Shown piece after piece: positions 33,633 to 39,882 of a stretch of DNA of 46,914 nucleotides. This DNA comes from a virus: positions 1 to 46,914 of IMG/VR virus record IMGVR_UViG_3300042923_000341, one strand, 5' to 3'. Position numbers and translations under genes: made by a program. Every line of letters begins with the position of its first letter. Position 1 is the first letter of the stretch. The notes beneath the pieces are model-generated. The model searched no databases. It was not told where the DNA came from and worked only from the letters and a program-made list of their open reading frames with translations.

Positions 33633-33685
33633 ATCATACCATTGCAGGGGAACATTGTAAGCTGACTGAAGCTTAATTAAGCTTC
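33633..33685 (-). promoter_or_regulatory. Reverse promoter and perfect 18-bp palindrome
   Basis: Reverse-strand -10 TATGAT (33633-33638, extended TGG), 16-bp spacer, -35 TTACAA (33655-33660). Upstream lies the perfect palindrome GAAGCTTAATTAAGCTTC (33668-33685), a likely operator for the RHH protein or for a neighbouring HTH regulator. It drives the RHH gene and possibly int if the terminator is read through. Confidence 0.6.
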
Positions 33686-33787
33686 TTTAAGTTTATTGCG
33701 AAAAGATATATGTCAAGCAGGAATATTCTAAATTGTCCCAAAAGAGAATGTCATTCCAACAAATACCTGTGAAAATATTTTAATATA

Positions 33788-34042
33788 TTGATATACTCAG
33801 AAAAACAGGTTGCACAGCGGAGGTCGGTTGTTTTCAAACTCAAAATAGAGTCCCTAAGAATCAAGCATAAACTCACTGTTAGGGGACTTGCTGAGTTGTC
33901 AGGTGTCTCTAAAACGGCAATCGGAGATATTGCCATTGGCGTTAAAACGTCTATTAATAAAAAGCAGGAGCTAGGTTTTTGTAAAGCATTTAAATGTAAT
34001 CCAGAAGATTTATATTATAAGGATGATGATTTATATGATTAA
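33788..34042 (+). CDS. XRE-family HTH protein with uncertain start (up to 84 aa)
   Basis: Cro/C1-like HTH: LRIKHKLTVRGLAELSGVSKTAI, then CKAFKCNPEDLYYKDDD. The outer limit 33788 is a TTG with no ribosome site and overlapping a likely -10 (TATACT, 33791-33796). The only good site, GGAGG at 33819-33823, is followed at normal spacing by GTT (33830), not a normal start. So the start is either non-canonical or a small indel has occurred. Likely a second lysogeny regulator. Confidence 0.65.
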   Translation: MIYSEKQVAQRRSVVFKLKIESLRIKHKLTVRGLAELSGVSKTAIGDIAIGVKTSINKKQELGFCKAFKCNPEDLYYKDDDLYD

Positions 34043-34068
34043 CAAAAAATCAACAAATTCACCACTTA

Positions 34069-34101
34069 GGCCACCGTAATAATGGTGGTCGTTTTTCTTT
34101 T
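34069..34101 (+). terminator. Intrinsic terminator after the HTH gene
   Basis: GGCCACC (34069-34075) pairs with GGTGGTC (34084-34090), loop GTAATAAT, followed by GTTTTTCTTTT. Confidence 0.8.
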
Positions 34102-34156
34102 GTCGAAATATGAAACAAAATGTATTAATTGTAATTGAGATTTTATTCTGTAATCG

Positions 34157-34191
34157 TGGTATAATAAACTACAAAACAGAACGTATGTTCG
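34157..34191 (+). promoter_or_regulatory. Promoter with LexA (SOS) box
   Basis: Extended -10 TGGTATAAT (34157-34165). Twelve bases downstream is AGAACGTATGTTCG (34178-34191), a perfect match to the Firmicutes LexA consensus GAAC-N4-GTTC. Placement at the transcription start would block initiation. Drives the 43-aa gene at 34223. Confidence 0.8.
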
Positions 34192-34222
34192 ATATAAAAA
34201 TAATAAGAGAGGCGTATTATTT

Positions 34223-34354
34223 ATGGCAGAAGAGGTAGAATATGAAGTAATAGACTTTGATGGGTACATCCCTTGGGCAAAGCGTGAAGATGGCAAATAT
34301 GCCGTTGATCCATTATATTTAGAAGAATTTAAAATATATATGAATATAAAATAA
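34223..34354 (+). CDS. SOS-controlled small acidic protein, candidate antirepressor (43 aa)
   Basis: ATG 34223 follows GAGAGG. The product is acidic at the start (MAEEVEYEVIDFDGYIPWA) and compact; no family recognised. It is the only gene between a LexA-boxed promoter and a strong terminator, and lies back-to-back with the CI-type repressor gene. By analogy with phage 186 Tum, a LexA-controlled antirepressor, it could inactivate the repressor on DNA damage. The analogy is in position and control only, not sequence. Confidence 0.7.
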   Translation: MAEEVEYEVIDFDGYIPWAKREDGKYAVDPLYLEEFKIYMNIK

Positions 34355-34364
34355 GTCATAAAAA

Positions 34365-34407
34365 GGCTGCCTCAAAAATGCAAACGCATAAGAGGCAGCT
34401 TTTTATT
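34365..34407. terminator. Bidirectional terminator between converging genes
   Basis: GCTGCCTC (34366-34373) with GAGGCAGC (34392-34399), inner ATGC/GCAT stem, T-run on the right and A-run on the left. It ends both the SOS-controlled gene and the reverse-strand repressor gene. Confidence 0.88.
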
Positions 34408-34747
34408 TTGTGTAAAAATCTATTAACTTTTCTAACACTTCTATAGGCATTCCTTTTTTCATAGCCTTTTCTGCTAATAGCACATATGGGCCACTATTCG
34501 GATCGGTAATAACCTTCTGAGTTTCTTCGTCTATATCTTTCATGTCATTAATAACGATCGTTCTTCCTAAAAGGGAGTCAATTGTTACATTGAAATAGTC
34601 GGCTACCTTTTGTAGTGTTTCTACTTTCGGAGAGCTTGTTTCCCATTTATAAATAGCCTTTTCGCCAAGAGCTAGTTCTTTCCCCAGTATTTCAAGCTTT
34701 ATTCCGTTAATCTCACATAGTTTCTTGATATTATCTACTAAAGCCAT
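34403..34747 (-). CDS. CI-type XRE repressor (114 aa)
   Basis: N-terminal HTH (~1-60): MALVDNIKKLCEINGIKLEI, LGEKAIYKWETSSPKVETLQ, then ADYFNVTIDSLLGR. The C-terminal ~45 residues are a short helical dimerisation-type tail; there is no S24 self-cleaving peptidase domain, so RecA-driven autocleavage is not expected and induction needs another route. Reverse strand, divergent from the early operon across the operator region. ATG 34747 with AGGAGTGC on that strand. Confidence 0.88.
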   Translation of the reverse strand: MALVDNIKKLCEINGIKLEILGKELALGEKAIYKWETSSPKVETLQKVADYFNVTIDSLLGRTIVINDMKDIDEETQKVITDPNSGPYVLLAEKAMKKGMPIEVLEKLIDFYTK

Positions 34748-34777
34748 CTAAAGCACTCCTTTATAATATTAAAATAA

Positions 34778-34830
34778 AGTATCAAACTCGAAACTTTATT
34801 GTTGACAAGTTTCGAAGTCGATACTATAAT
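34778..34830 (+). promoter_or_regulatory. Rightward early promoter (PR) and two operators
   Basis: Consensus promoter: TTGACA (34802-34807), 17-bp spacer, TATAAT (34825-34830). The spacer is filled by the dyad AGTTTCGA-AG-TCGATACT (34808-34825). A related dyad, AGTATCAA-AC-TCGAAACT, lies at 34778-34795, in the path of leftward transcription. The two resemble each other in reverse orientation (16 of 19). They are probable CI and Cro operators giving the lysis-lysogeny switch. Confidence 0.85.
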
Positions 34831-35025
34831 TACATTAACAGCTTGAATAGTAACCGCAAAAAGGCAACAAAAAACCAGAGGGTTTATTTAACCCTTAAAA
34901 AATCGTTGGGGAACGATAGGAACGTTTTTTATTGTCATAACAAAGTTATTGTAACATATTTACATATATTTGTAAACAATTAAAGCTGTTTTTGTAAGCA
35001 AGTATTTTAGAAAGGAGATTAATTT
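34831..35025 (+). other. Early leader with hairpins
   Basis: Untranslated leader of the early operon. Holds AGGGTT-TATTT-AACCCT (~34888-34904), then ATCGTT-GGGG-AACGAT (~34911-34918) which competes with AACG/CGTT followed by TTTTTT (~34915-34931). This could form an attenuator or antitermination site. The rest is AT-rich up to AGAAAGGAGATT before the Cro-like gene. Confidence 0.45.
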
Positions 35026-35211
35026 ATGGCAAAATACACTGAGTTTGGAATGAAAGTAATGATAGCTCTGTTGGAAAGAGATATGAGCATTCCTAATTTA
35101 GCAGACGAAATCGGCACGTCTAGACAATACCTTGCAGATATTTTAAAAGGAGCACGTCCTGGTAAAAGGCTTAAACCGATTATTAAAGAAAAGCTTGGAA
35201 TTATTGAATAA
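35026..35211 (+). CDS. Cro-like HTH protein (61 aa)
   Basis: First gene of the rightward early operon, divergent to the repressor. MKVMIALLERDMSIPNLADE then IGTSRQYLADILKGARPGKR is an XRE-type HTH with minimal extra sequence, the layout of phage Cro. Strong site AGAAAGGAG before ATG 35026. Expected to bind the operators at 34778-34825 and shut off the repressor. Confidence 0.75.
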   Translation: MAKYTEFGMKVMIALLERDMSIPNLADEIGTSRQYLADILKGARPGKRLKPIIKEKLGIIE

Positions 35212-35229
35212 GAAAGGAGCGTAAATATT

Positions 35230-35415
35230 ATGACTGCAATACCAGAATTTATACCAGTGAAAGAAATTCAAAAGATTCTTGGATGCTCTCAACCTAAAGC
35301 GTATGAAATAGTACATAGTAAAGCTTTGTCTGGAATGGTAACTAAAATTGGTAGAAGTATTCGCGTTGATAAACGTAAATTTTTAGAACTAATTGAAAAT
35401 GGTGCAAGTTTTTAA
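35230..35415 (+). CDS. Excisionase-like MerR/HTH_17 protein (61 aa)
   Basis: Short HTH_17 domain: IPVKEIQKILGCSQPKAYEI and VTKIGRSIRVDKRKFLELIE. This is the standard small DNA-binding protein annotated as excisionase family in Firmicutes prophages; it may be Xis or another early regulator. RBS AAGAAAGGAGCG before ATG 35230. Confidence 0.8.
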   Translation: MTAIPEFIPVKEIQKILGCSQPKAYEIVHSKALSGMVTKIGRSIRVDKRKFLELIENGASF

Positions 35416-35508
35416 AATAATATCTTTTTTTATCGTGGCAAACTCCGCAGACCTCCCCAACATAGCATATGCGTATTCAGCGGAAATTATACATAGGGGG
35501 TGAAAAAA

Positions 35509-35652
35509 ATGACTTTAGCCCAACAAATCATACAAAATGCAATCTCCATCATCTGCAACGCTGATTTTAACGGAAGATTTCCATTTTCCCGCAAAGATAT
35601 TACGGTTGCTGGTTTGGAAGAAATGGCTAAACAGTGTGAGGGTGGTGAGTAA
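35509..35652 (+). CDS. Small hypothetical protein (47 aa)
   Basis: ATG 35509 follows AGGGGGTGAAAAAA. Sequence LAQQIIQNAISIICNADFNG then FSRKDITVAGLEEMAKQCEG; two helices joined by a loop. Function unknown. It is real by ribosome site, tight spacing to the next gene (2 bases) and operon position. Confidence 0.6.
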   Translation: MTLAQQIIQNAISIICNADFNGRFPFSRKDITVAGLEEMAKQCEGGE

Positions 35653-35654
35653 AA

Positions 35655-35846
35655 ATGTTTTGCGCCAGATGCGGCAAGCGAATCCCAAAACATGAGCCGA
35701 TAATATGGGCGGTAATTCCAGGGTTAGTGCAGATATTCCCAACCTGCAGGGATGATCGATTATGCTGTACGCCAGTGCCGAAGCGTAAAATAACATCCAG
35801 GCAGGCAAAATTGGCGAAGCGGTTAGCTGGTAAGTATGTAATTTGA
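35655..35846 (+). CDS. Small zinc-ribbon-like basic protein (63 aa)
   Basis: MFCARCGKRI gives a C-x2-C knuckle; a second set of cysteines (CRDDRLCC) could complete a zinc site. C-terminal part is basic (KRKITSRQAKLAKRLAGK). Likely nucleic-acid or protein binding. ATG 35655 follows the stop of the previous gene; its ribosome site GAGGGTGGTGAG lies in that gene. Confidence 0.6.
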   Translation: MFCARCGKRIPKHEPIIWAVIPGLVQIFPTCRDDRLCCTPVPKRKITSRQAKLAKRLAGKYVI

Positions 35847-35857
35847 AGGAGGTAGCA

Positions 35858-35986
35858 ATGACTCATGAAACCTGCACGAAAACTAGACAAGACGAAACGC
35901 ATTGCATTTATTGTCCTAGTCTTAGAGAGTGCAAGAAAGAAAAAAGTAGGGAGGTGTTAGAGTGGGAAAAATTCAGAACACAGTGA
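35858..35986 (+). CDS. Small cysteine-containing protein (42 aa)
   Basis: ATG 35858 after GAAGGAGGTAGCA, an excellent site. Cysteines at ETCTKT, HCIYCPSLRECKK form a possible metal knuckle. Very short, charged. Function unknown. Overlaps the next small gene by 25 bases. Confidence 0.55.
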   Translation: MTHETCTKTRQDETHCIYCPSLRECKKEKSREVLEWEKFRTQ

Positions 35987-36090
35987 TAAGGCAACGGTCA
36001 AACAGTCAAATCATTGACACATTGATAGAAAATATAGCCTTATTCATAATCTTTCTAGCGGTGCTATTTTTAGTACCTGGGCAATGGTAG
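35962..36090 (+). CDS. Small single-pass membrane protein (42 aa)
   Basis: GTG 35962 after GGGAGGTGTTAGA. One membrane helix near the C-terminus (IALFIIFLAVLFLVPG). Basic N-terminal region (KIQNTVIRQRS). Such tiny early membrane proteins often modulate the host membrane or exclude other phages, but nothing here shows that. Confidence 0.55.
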   Translation: MGKIQNTVIRQRSNSQIIDTLIENIALFIIFLAVLFLVPGQW

Positions 36091-36104
36091 GCATAAAAAA
36101 AGAA

Positions 36105-36123
36105 CCACTACTGCAAATAGTGG
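36105..36123. repeat. Hairpin CCACTA/TAGTGG
   Basis: Six-bp stem CCACTA (36105-36110) and TAGTGG (36118-36123), loop CTGCAAA. There is no T-run on the forward strand, but there is one on the reverse strand, so it could only terminate leftward reading. May instead be an mRNA-stability element. Confidence 0.4.
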
Positions 36124-36177
36124 CCCTAAGAAAAATTATGTTATCAGTATTATATCAATAATGCGGAGGGTATGCAA

Positions 36178-36729
36178 ATGTTAAAGAAAACAGATGTTTA
36201 CAATTTTATAGAAAAAGTACAATCTAAGGCAATTGATGCTGTCGAGAAAAAATACGCAACCGAATTAGCTAGTGCGATTGAAACAGCCTTAAATAAACCA
36301 GAAAACCATATTTTAAGGGATGCAATAACTTCTTTAGAGTGCCACTTATCAAAAGCGATTGAAGCAGATAACTTGATAAAAAAACATACTGGCATTTCCT
36401 CAACTCATGCTTATAAATACGATTTGAGAAGCGAATTGTTTGGCATTAGGGGATATAGGTACTCGATCCCCAAAGGATATGAAAGCATAAGAATTATTCA
36501 CGCTGAACGCGAAGAAGAACTTCGTAGAACAAAGGAAGAATACGCAAAAATCATGCGGATTGTCAGAAATAAAAAGACAGGAGATCAAGGGAAAACCGCA
36601 TTAATTGCATTAGGCTTCGATGTTGCATACCTTGATAAGTTGATTAATCTACCAGTCGTTGTAGTTGAAAGCGAAATGAAAATTGATAAAGCGTTATTGT
36701 TTCCGTGTGGTACGGCTGGGGTTGAGTAA
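36178..36729 (+). CDS. Hypothetical protein (183 aa)
   Basis: ATG 36178 has GCGGAGGG 7 bases upstream; ATG 36172 is too near it. Helical charged protein: EKVQSKAIDAVEKKYATELA, EREEELRRTKEEYAKI, ending with a small strand-rich part (LPVVVVESEMKIDKALLFP). No domain recognised. Stop overlaps the next ATG. Confidence 0.65.
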   Translation: MLKKTDVYNFIEKVQSKAIDAVEKKYATELASAIETALNKPENHILRDAITSLECHLSKAIEADNLIKKHTGISSTHAYKYDLRSELFGIRGYRYSIPKGYESIRIIHAEREEELRRTKEEYAKIMRIVRNKKTGDQGKTALIALGFDVAYLDKLINLPVVVVESEMKIDKALLFPCGTAGVE

Positions 36730-36944
36730 TGAGCATCTATCAAAACCAAGGAGCATCTTGCATAAATTGCCTATGGCAGGAGCCTGCCCTGCAGGGAGAT
36801 ATCACAGCCAAGTACCAATGCAAGAAATGCCGAAATAATAACGATCGTCCAGGATGGGAGCCGAAGCCTAGCGTGATGGTCAGTTATTTTAATGCAGTAA
36901 ATGCGAAAGGAAAACAAATTATGGTTAGGAAGGTGATTGGATGA
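36729..36944 (+). CDS. Small zinc-ribbon-like protein (71 aa)
   Basis: C-x2-C at CINC and again at CKKC (residues ~11-34) suggest a four-cysteine zinc site. N-terminus SIYQNQGASCINCLWQEPAL. Starts on the previous stop (TAATG) and ends just before the next gene. Function unknown. Confidence 0.6.
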   Translation: MSIYQNQGASCINCLWQEPALQGDITAKYQCKKCRNNNDRPGWEPKPSVMVSYFNAVNAKGKQIMVRKVIG

Positions 36945-36945
36945 C

Positions 36946-37338
36946 ATGGCAAAGCTAACGGATGCAGATAAGGCTTTAATTGATCGGCTATGGACTGAAG
37001 GCAAAACCTGCACTGATATTAGTAAGCAGATGCCTAAGGTTACTTATACCGCAGTATGGCAGTATATCAATAGAGATTTCGTAAGAGCGAAAAATAGAGA
37101 GCGGTATTGCATTAAGGTAAAACCAATAAATACTACGTCTACTGAAAAATATGTGGAAATTAAAAGACCACTTCCGCCAATTAACCCACCAGGGCCAATC
37201 ACTTATATACATGCAGATCGTGAGTGCGTTAATGCTGGACTAGCAGCCGAATATGGCAGTAAGTTAATGCCGATTGTCTGCACGTTAGCCGAGCGAAAGC
37301 CATCTTTAAGTTTTACAAGCCAAGATAAATTCGCGTAA
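36946..37338 (+). CDS. HTH-containing hypothetical protein (130 aa)
   Basis: N-terminal HTH resembling resolvase or sigma-4-like units: KLTDADKALIDRLWTEGKTC then DISKQMPKVTYTAVWQYINR. The middle is Pro-rich (KRPLPPINPPGPITYIH). ATG 36946 lies after AAGGTGATTGG; a TTG at 36937 is a possible alternative start. Possibly an early regulator. Confidence 0.6.
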   Translation: MAKLTDADKALIDRLWTEGKTCTDISKQMPKVTYTAVWQYINRDFVRAKNRERYCIKVKPINTTSTEKYVEIKRPLPPINPPGPITYIHADRECVNAGLAAEYGSKLMPIVCTLAERKPSLSFTSQDKFA

Positions 37339-37352
37339 GGGGAGGCGTGAAC

Positions 37353-37466
37353 TTGCTAATCGAGGTATTAAAAATACTCGCAGTATTAGCAGTAGTTTAT
37401 GTAGCAGTAACGATAGGCGAATGGATCGCATGGGTAGAGGCATTTAATAGGAGGGGCAAAAGGTGA
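37353..37466 (+). CDS. Tiny membrane protein (37 aa)
   Basis: TTG 37353 follows GGGGAGGCGTGAAC. One hydrophobic helix (VLKILAVLAVVYVAVTIG) and a basic end (NRRGKR). Ends overlapping the GTG of the next gene by 4 bases. Function unknown. Confidence 0.55.
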   Translation: MLIEVLKILAVLAVVYVAVTIGEWIAWVEAFNRRGKR

Positions 37467-37621
37467 GCCAGTGCAGAAATTGCGCATGTGAGTTAGGGGC
37501 GTGTGATCCGAGGGAGTTTTGTTCGGAAGAGTGTATGGAAGAAAAATTAAGTGAGGATGAAAATGATGACAATGGAATTGAAAGTATTAGAACAGGTGCA
37601 AAAACTAACTTGGAATTTTGA
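37463..37621 (+). CDS. Cysteine-rich mini-protein (52 aa) overlapping the DUF1351 gene
   Basis: GTG 37463 has AGGAGGGGC upstream. The first 25 residues hold six cysteines (SQCRNCACELGACDP, FCSEEC), a probable zinc-binding module, then an acidic tail. Its last 59 bases are read in another frame as the start of the DUF1351 gene, an unusually long overlap; the overlapped tail may have no function of its own. Confidence 0.5.
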   Translation: MSQCRNCACELGACDPREFCSEECMEEKLSEDENDDNGIESIRTGAKTNLEF

Positions 37622-38591
37622 AGAAGTAAAAAAAGAACTTACTTCGCACATAGAAAAATACGCTGATTTAGTGGTAAGTGAAACTAACCTTGCTGAAATG
37701 GAAAAAACTCAAAAAGAAATAGCTGGTCTTCGCATTAGATTACAAAAATTTAGGCTAGAGGTTAAGAAAGACTTCGAAAAACCATTCGAAACATTTGAGC
37801 AGCAAATAAAAGCATTAGCCTCACTTATCGAGTCAGCAGAAAAGCCAATTAAAGACCAACTAGAAAAATATAAAGATAAGCGTAAAGATTTAAAACGTGC
37901 TGAATGTAACGGATTGATTATTTCTGTGGCTACCGAATTAGGACTTGAAGACAAGTACCGCAATCAAATTATTATTGATGAAAAATGGATTAACAGAGGC
38001 AGTAAGATTAAGGCAATCAAAGAAGAAATTCAAATGCGAGCTGTTTACTTCCTTGACCAACAAAAAGCGGATAAAGAAGCGGAAACATTCAAACAACAGA
38101 AAATAGAAATGGCTGGTTTTATGATCGAGTCATTAAGTAAAGGGTTAGCCACACCACTTGCGTTTGCTGATATTGAAAATAAAATTGATGCATTAAATAT
38201 TGGTGAGTTGCGAACCTACATAGAAAATCAAGTAGCTACACGCAAGGAACGCGAGGAAAGAGCTGCACAGCAAGCACTAGAACGTGAAGAACAGAAACGC
38301 ATAGCAGAGATTGCAAGACAAGAGAGAGAAGAACAGGCGCGAATTGAGCGAGAAAGACAGCGGGCAGAGTTTGAGCGTAATGAAGCTGTTATCCGTAAAG
38401 GACAGGCTGAATATATTGAGCAACTTGCGAAAGAACATAACGAACCACCTGCACCAGTGATAGTTGAGCCAATTAAATTATACAACGCTCAATTCGTAAT
38501 GTACGACGTTACTCTTGAGCAGATAGAACTGATAAAAGATTACATTGAGCTTAATGGCTTTAACTTTAAACACGCAGTAAAGGAGGCGTAA
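37563..38591 (+). CDS. DUF1351 phage protein (342 aa)
   Basis: Long helical protein that begins the recombination/replication block, as DUF1351 genes do in Firmicutes phages (next to Sak4/Erf/SSB genes). LRIRLQKFRLEVKKDFEKPF is the typical segment. A long coiled coil rich in Arg, Glu and Gln fills ~225-285, and the last ~40 residues (FVMYDVTLEQIELIKDYIE) form a compact end. ATG 37563 best fits the weak GAGG at 37553-37556. Role unknown, probably assists recombination. Confidence 0.82.
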   Translation: MMTMELKVLEQVQKLTWNFEEVKKELTSHIEKYADLVVSETNLAEMEKTQKEIAGLRIRLQKFRLEVKKDFEKPFETFEQQIKALASLIESAEKPIKDQLEKYKDKRKDLKRAECNGLIISVATELGLEDKYRNQIIIDEKWINRGSKIKAIKEEIQMRAVYFLDQQKADKEAETFKQQKIEMAGFMIESLSKGLATPLAFADIENKIDALNIGELRTYIENQVATRKEREERAAQQALEREEQKRIAEIARQEREEQARIERERQRAEFERNEAVIRKGQAEYIEQLAKEHNEPPAPVIVEPIKLYNAQFVMYDVTLEQIELIKDYIELNGFNFKHAVKEA

Positions 38592-38594
38592 ACA

Positions 38595-39236
38595 GTGTCG
38601 AAAGTAATTTGTGTTGCAGGGGAGAGTGGTTCAGGTAAAACAACTAGCCTGAGAAACTTAGACCCCAAAACAACCTACATCATAGATGCGGACCGTAAGG
38701 GATTAAGCTGGAAGGGGTGGAAAAATCAGTATAACGAAGGTTCTAAGAACTATAAACAGACAAGTTCTGTACCATTGATTCACGCTGTTTTAAAAAGTAT
38801 TGATGAGAAAGCTCTTCATATTAAAGTAATTGTTATAGATACCATCAATACAATAATGGTCGATGATGAAATGGCAAGAATGAAGGAAAAGAACTTTGAT
38901 AAGTGGCAAGACATGGCCCAAAGTATCTGGCAATTAGTAAGTGACGTTCATTTATTAAGGGATGATCTAACGATTATCTTTCTAGCACATACGCAAACCG
39001 ATAGGGACGATAACGGCTTCATGTTTACTAGGATTAAAACAAGCGGTAAAAAGTTGGACAAGATTGTGCTGGAAAGTAAATTTACCACGGTTCTAATCGC
39101 AAAGTGCGTTGATGGTAGGTACATTTTTGAAACACAGTCGAAAAGTAGCACAGCCAAGAGCCCAATGGGGGCATTTAATGAAATCGAGATAGATAACGAT
39201 ATGGTGAAAATTATAAAAGCATTGGAGGAATTTTAA
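38595..39236 (+). CDS. Sak4-like AAA/RecA-fold ATPase (213 aa)
   Basis: Walker A AGESGSGKTTSLRNL (~8-22), Walker B IKVIVIDTINTIM (~76-88), sensor-like LTIIFLAHTQTDRD (~124-137). Matches phage Sak4/AAA_24 nucleotide-binding proteins that promote single-strand annealing recombination with an SSB. GTG 38595 after GGAGGCGTAAACA. Followed by the DUF669 SSB-like gene, the usual partner. Confidence 0.88.
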   Translation: MSKVICVAGESGSGKTTSLRNLDPKTTYIIDADRKGLSWKGWKNQYNEGSKNYKQTSSVPLIHAVLKSIDEKALHIKVIVIDTINTIMVDDEMARMKEKNFDKWQDMAQSIWQLVSDVHLLRDDLTIIFLAHTQTDRDDNGFMFTRIKTSGKKLDKIVLESKFTTVLIAKCVDGRYIFETQSKSSTAKSPMGAFNEIEIDNDMVKIIKALEEF

Positions 39237-39238
39237 AT

Positions 39239-39820
39239 ATGAAAAAACCAGCAGGATACGACACTACAGAAGCATTCACAGGGGATTTTAAAACAGTTGC
39301 ACCAGGTGGGCACGTATGCAAGATAGTTCAGGCTAAAGTTGATACTACCACAACGGGTAAAGAGGTTTTAATATTGCTGTTCGATATCGTGGAAGGTGAA
39401 AGCAAAGCGTTTTACAAGGAGCAATATGATAGGAATCATGCAATAAACCCTGAGGCTAAGTGGCAGGGAGTGTATAGGCAACTAACTGAGGGAGAAAGCA
39501 GCCTGAAATTTTTCAAGGGTATGATTACCGCCATAGAGGAAAGTAATCCCGGATACAAGTGGAACTGGGATGAAAAAACACTAGCTAATAAATTGTTTGG
39601 TGGAGTTTTTGGGCAAGAAGAATTTTTAAATAGTAACAATGAGGTAAAGCTCTCAACTAAGTGCATGTTTATAAGAAATGTAGAGCAAGTAAGAAAAGGC
39701 ATAGAAGCACCTAAAATTAAAAGATTAAAAAACAATAACGCTACTCCTGCTACTGTTAGTGGATATACTACCAGCTCCTTTGGTACTGAGATATTTCCCG
39801 AAGAAGAAATTCCTTTTTGA
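39239..39820 (+). CDS. DUF669 single-strand DNA-binding-like protein (193 aa)
   Basis: DUF669 core (~1-150; FKTVAPGGHVCKIVQAKVDT, VLILLFDIVEGESKAFYKEQ) and a flexible tail ending in FPEEEIPF, an acidic hydrophobic tip like that of bacterial SSB (DDDIPF), which recruits partner enzymes. Likely coats ssDNA for the Sak4-type ATPase and the replication proteins. Overlap-free, 2 bases after the ATPase gene. Confidence 0.85.
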   Translation: MKKPAGYDTTEAFTGDFKTVAPGGHVCKIVQAKVDTTTTGKEVLILLFDIVEGESKAFYKEQYDRNHAINPEAKWQGVYRQLTEGESSLKFFKGMITAIEESNPGYKWNWDEKTLANKLFGGVFGQEEFLNSNNEVKLSTKCMFIRNVEQVRKGIEAPKIKRLKNNNATPATVSGYTTSSFGTEIFPEEEIPF

Positions 39821-39828
39821 TCTAATTC

Positions 39829-39864
39829 AATAAAGCAGGGCGTCACACCCCTGCTTTATTTTTA
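39829..39864 (+). terminator. Intrinsic terminator
   Basis: 12-bp stem AATAAAGCAGGG (39829-39840) with CCCTGCTTTATT (39849-39860), followed by Ts. It would stop part of transcription before the helicase gene, so early readthrough may need antitermination. Confidence 0.85.
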
Positions 39865-39882
39865 CCTAAATGAGGTGATTGC

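Noticed and set aside
33445-34042. Toxin-antitoxin pair (RHH and HTH proteins)
   Set aside because: The two genes are divergent, both look like DNA-binding proteins, and no toxin fold is visible.
36105-36123. Forward transcription terminator
   Set aside because: The hairpin is followed by CCCTAAGAAAAATT with no T-run on the forward strand.
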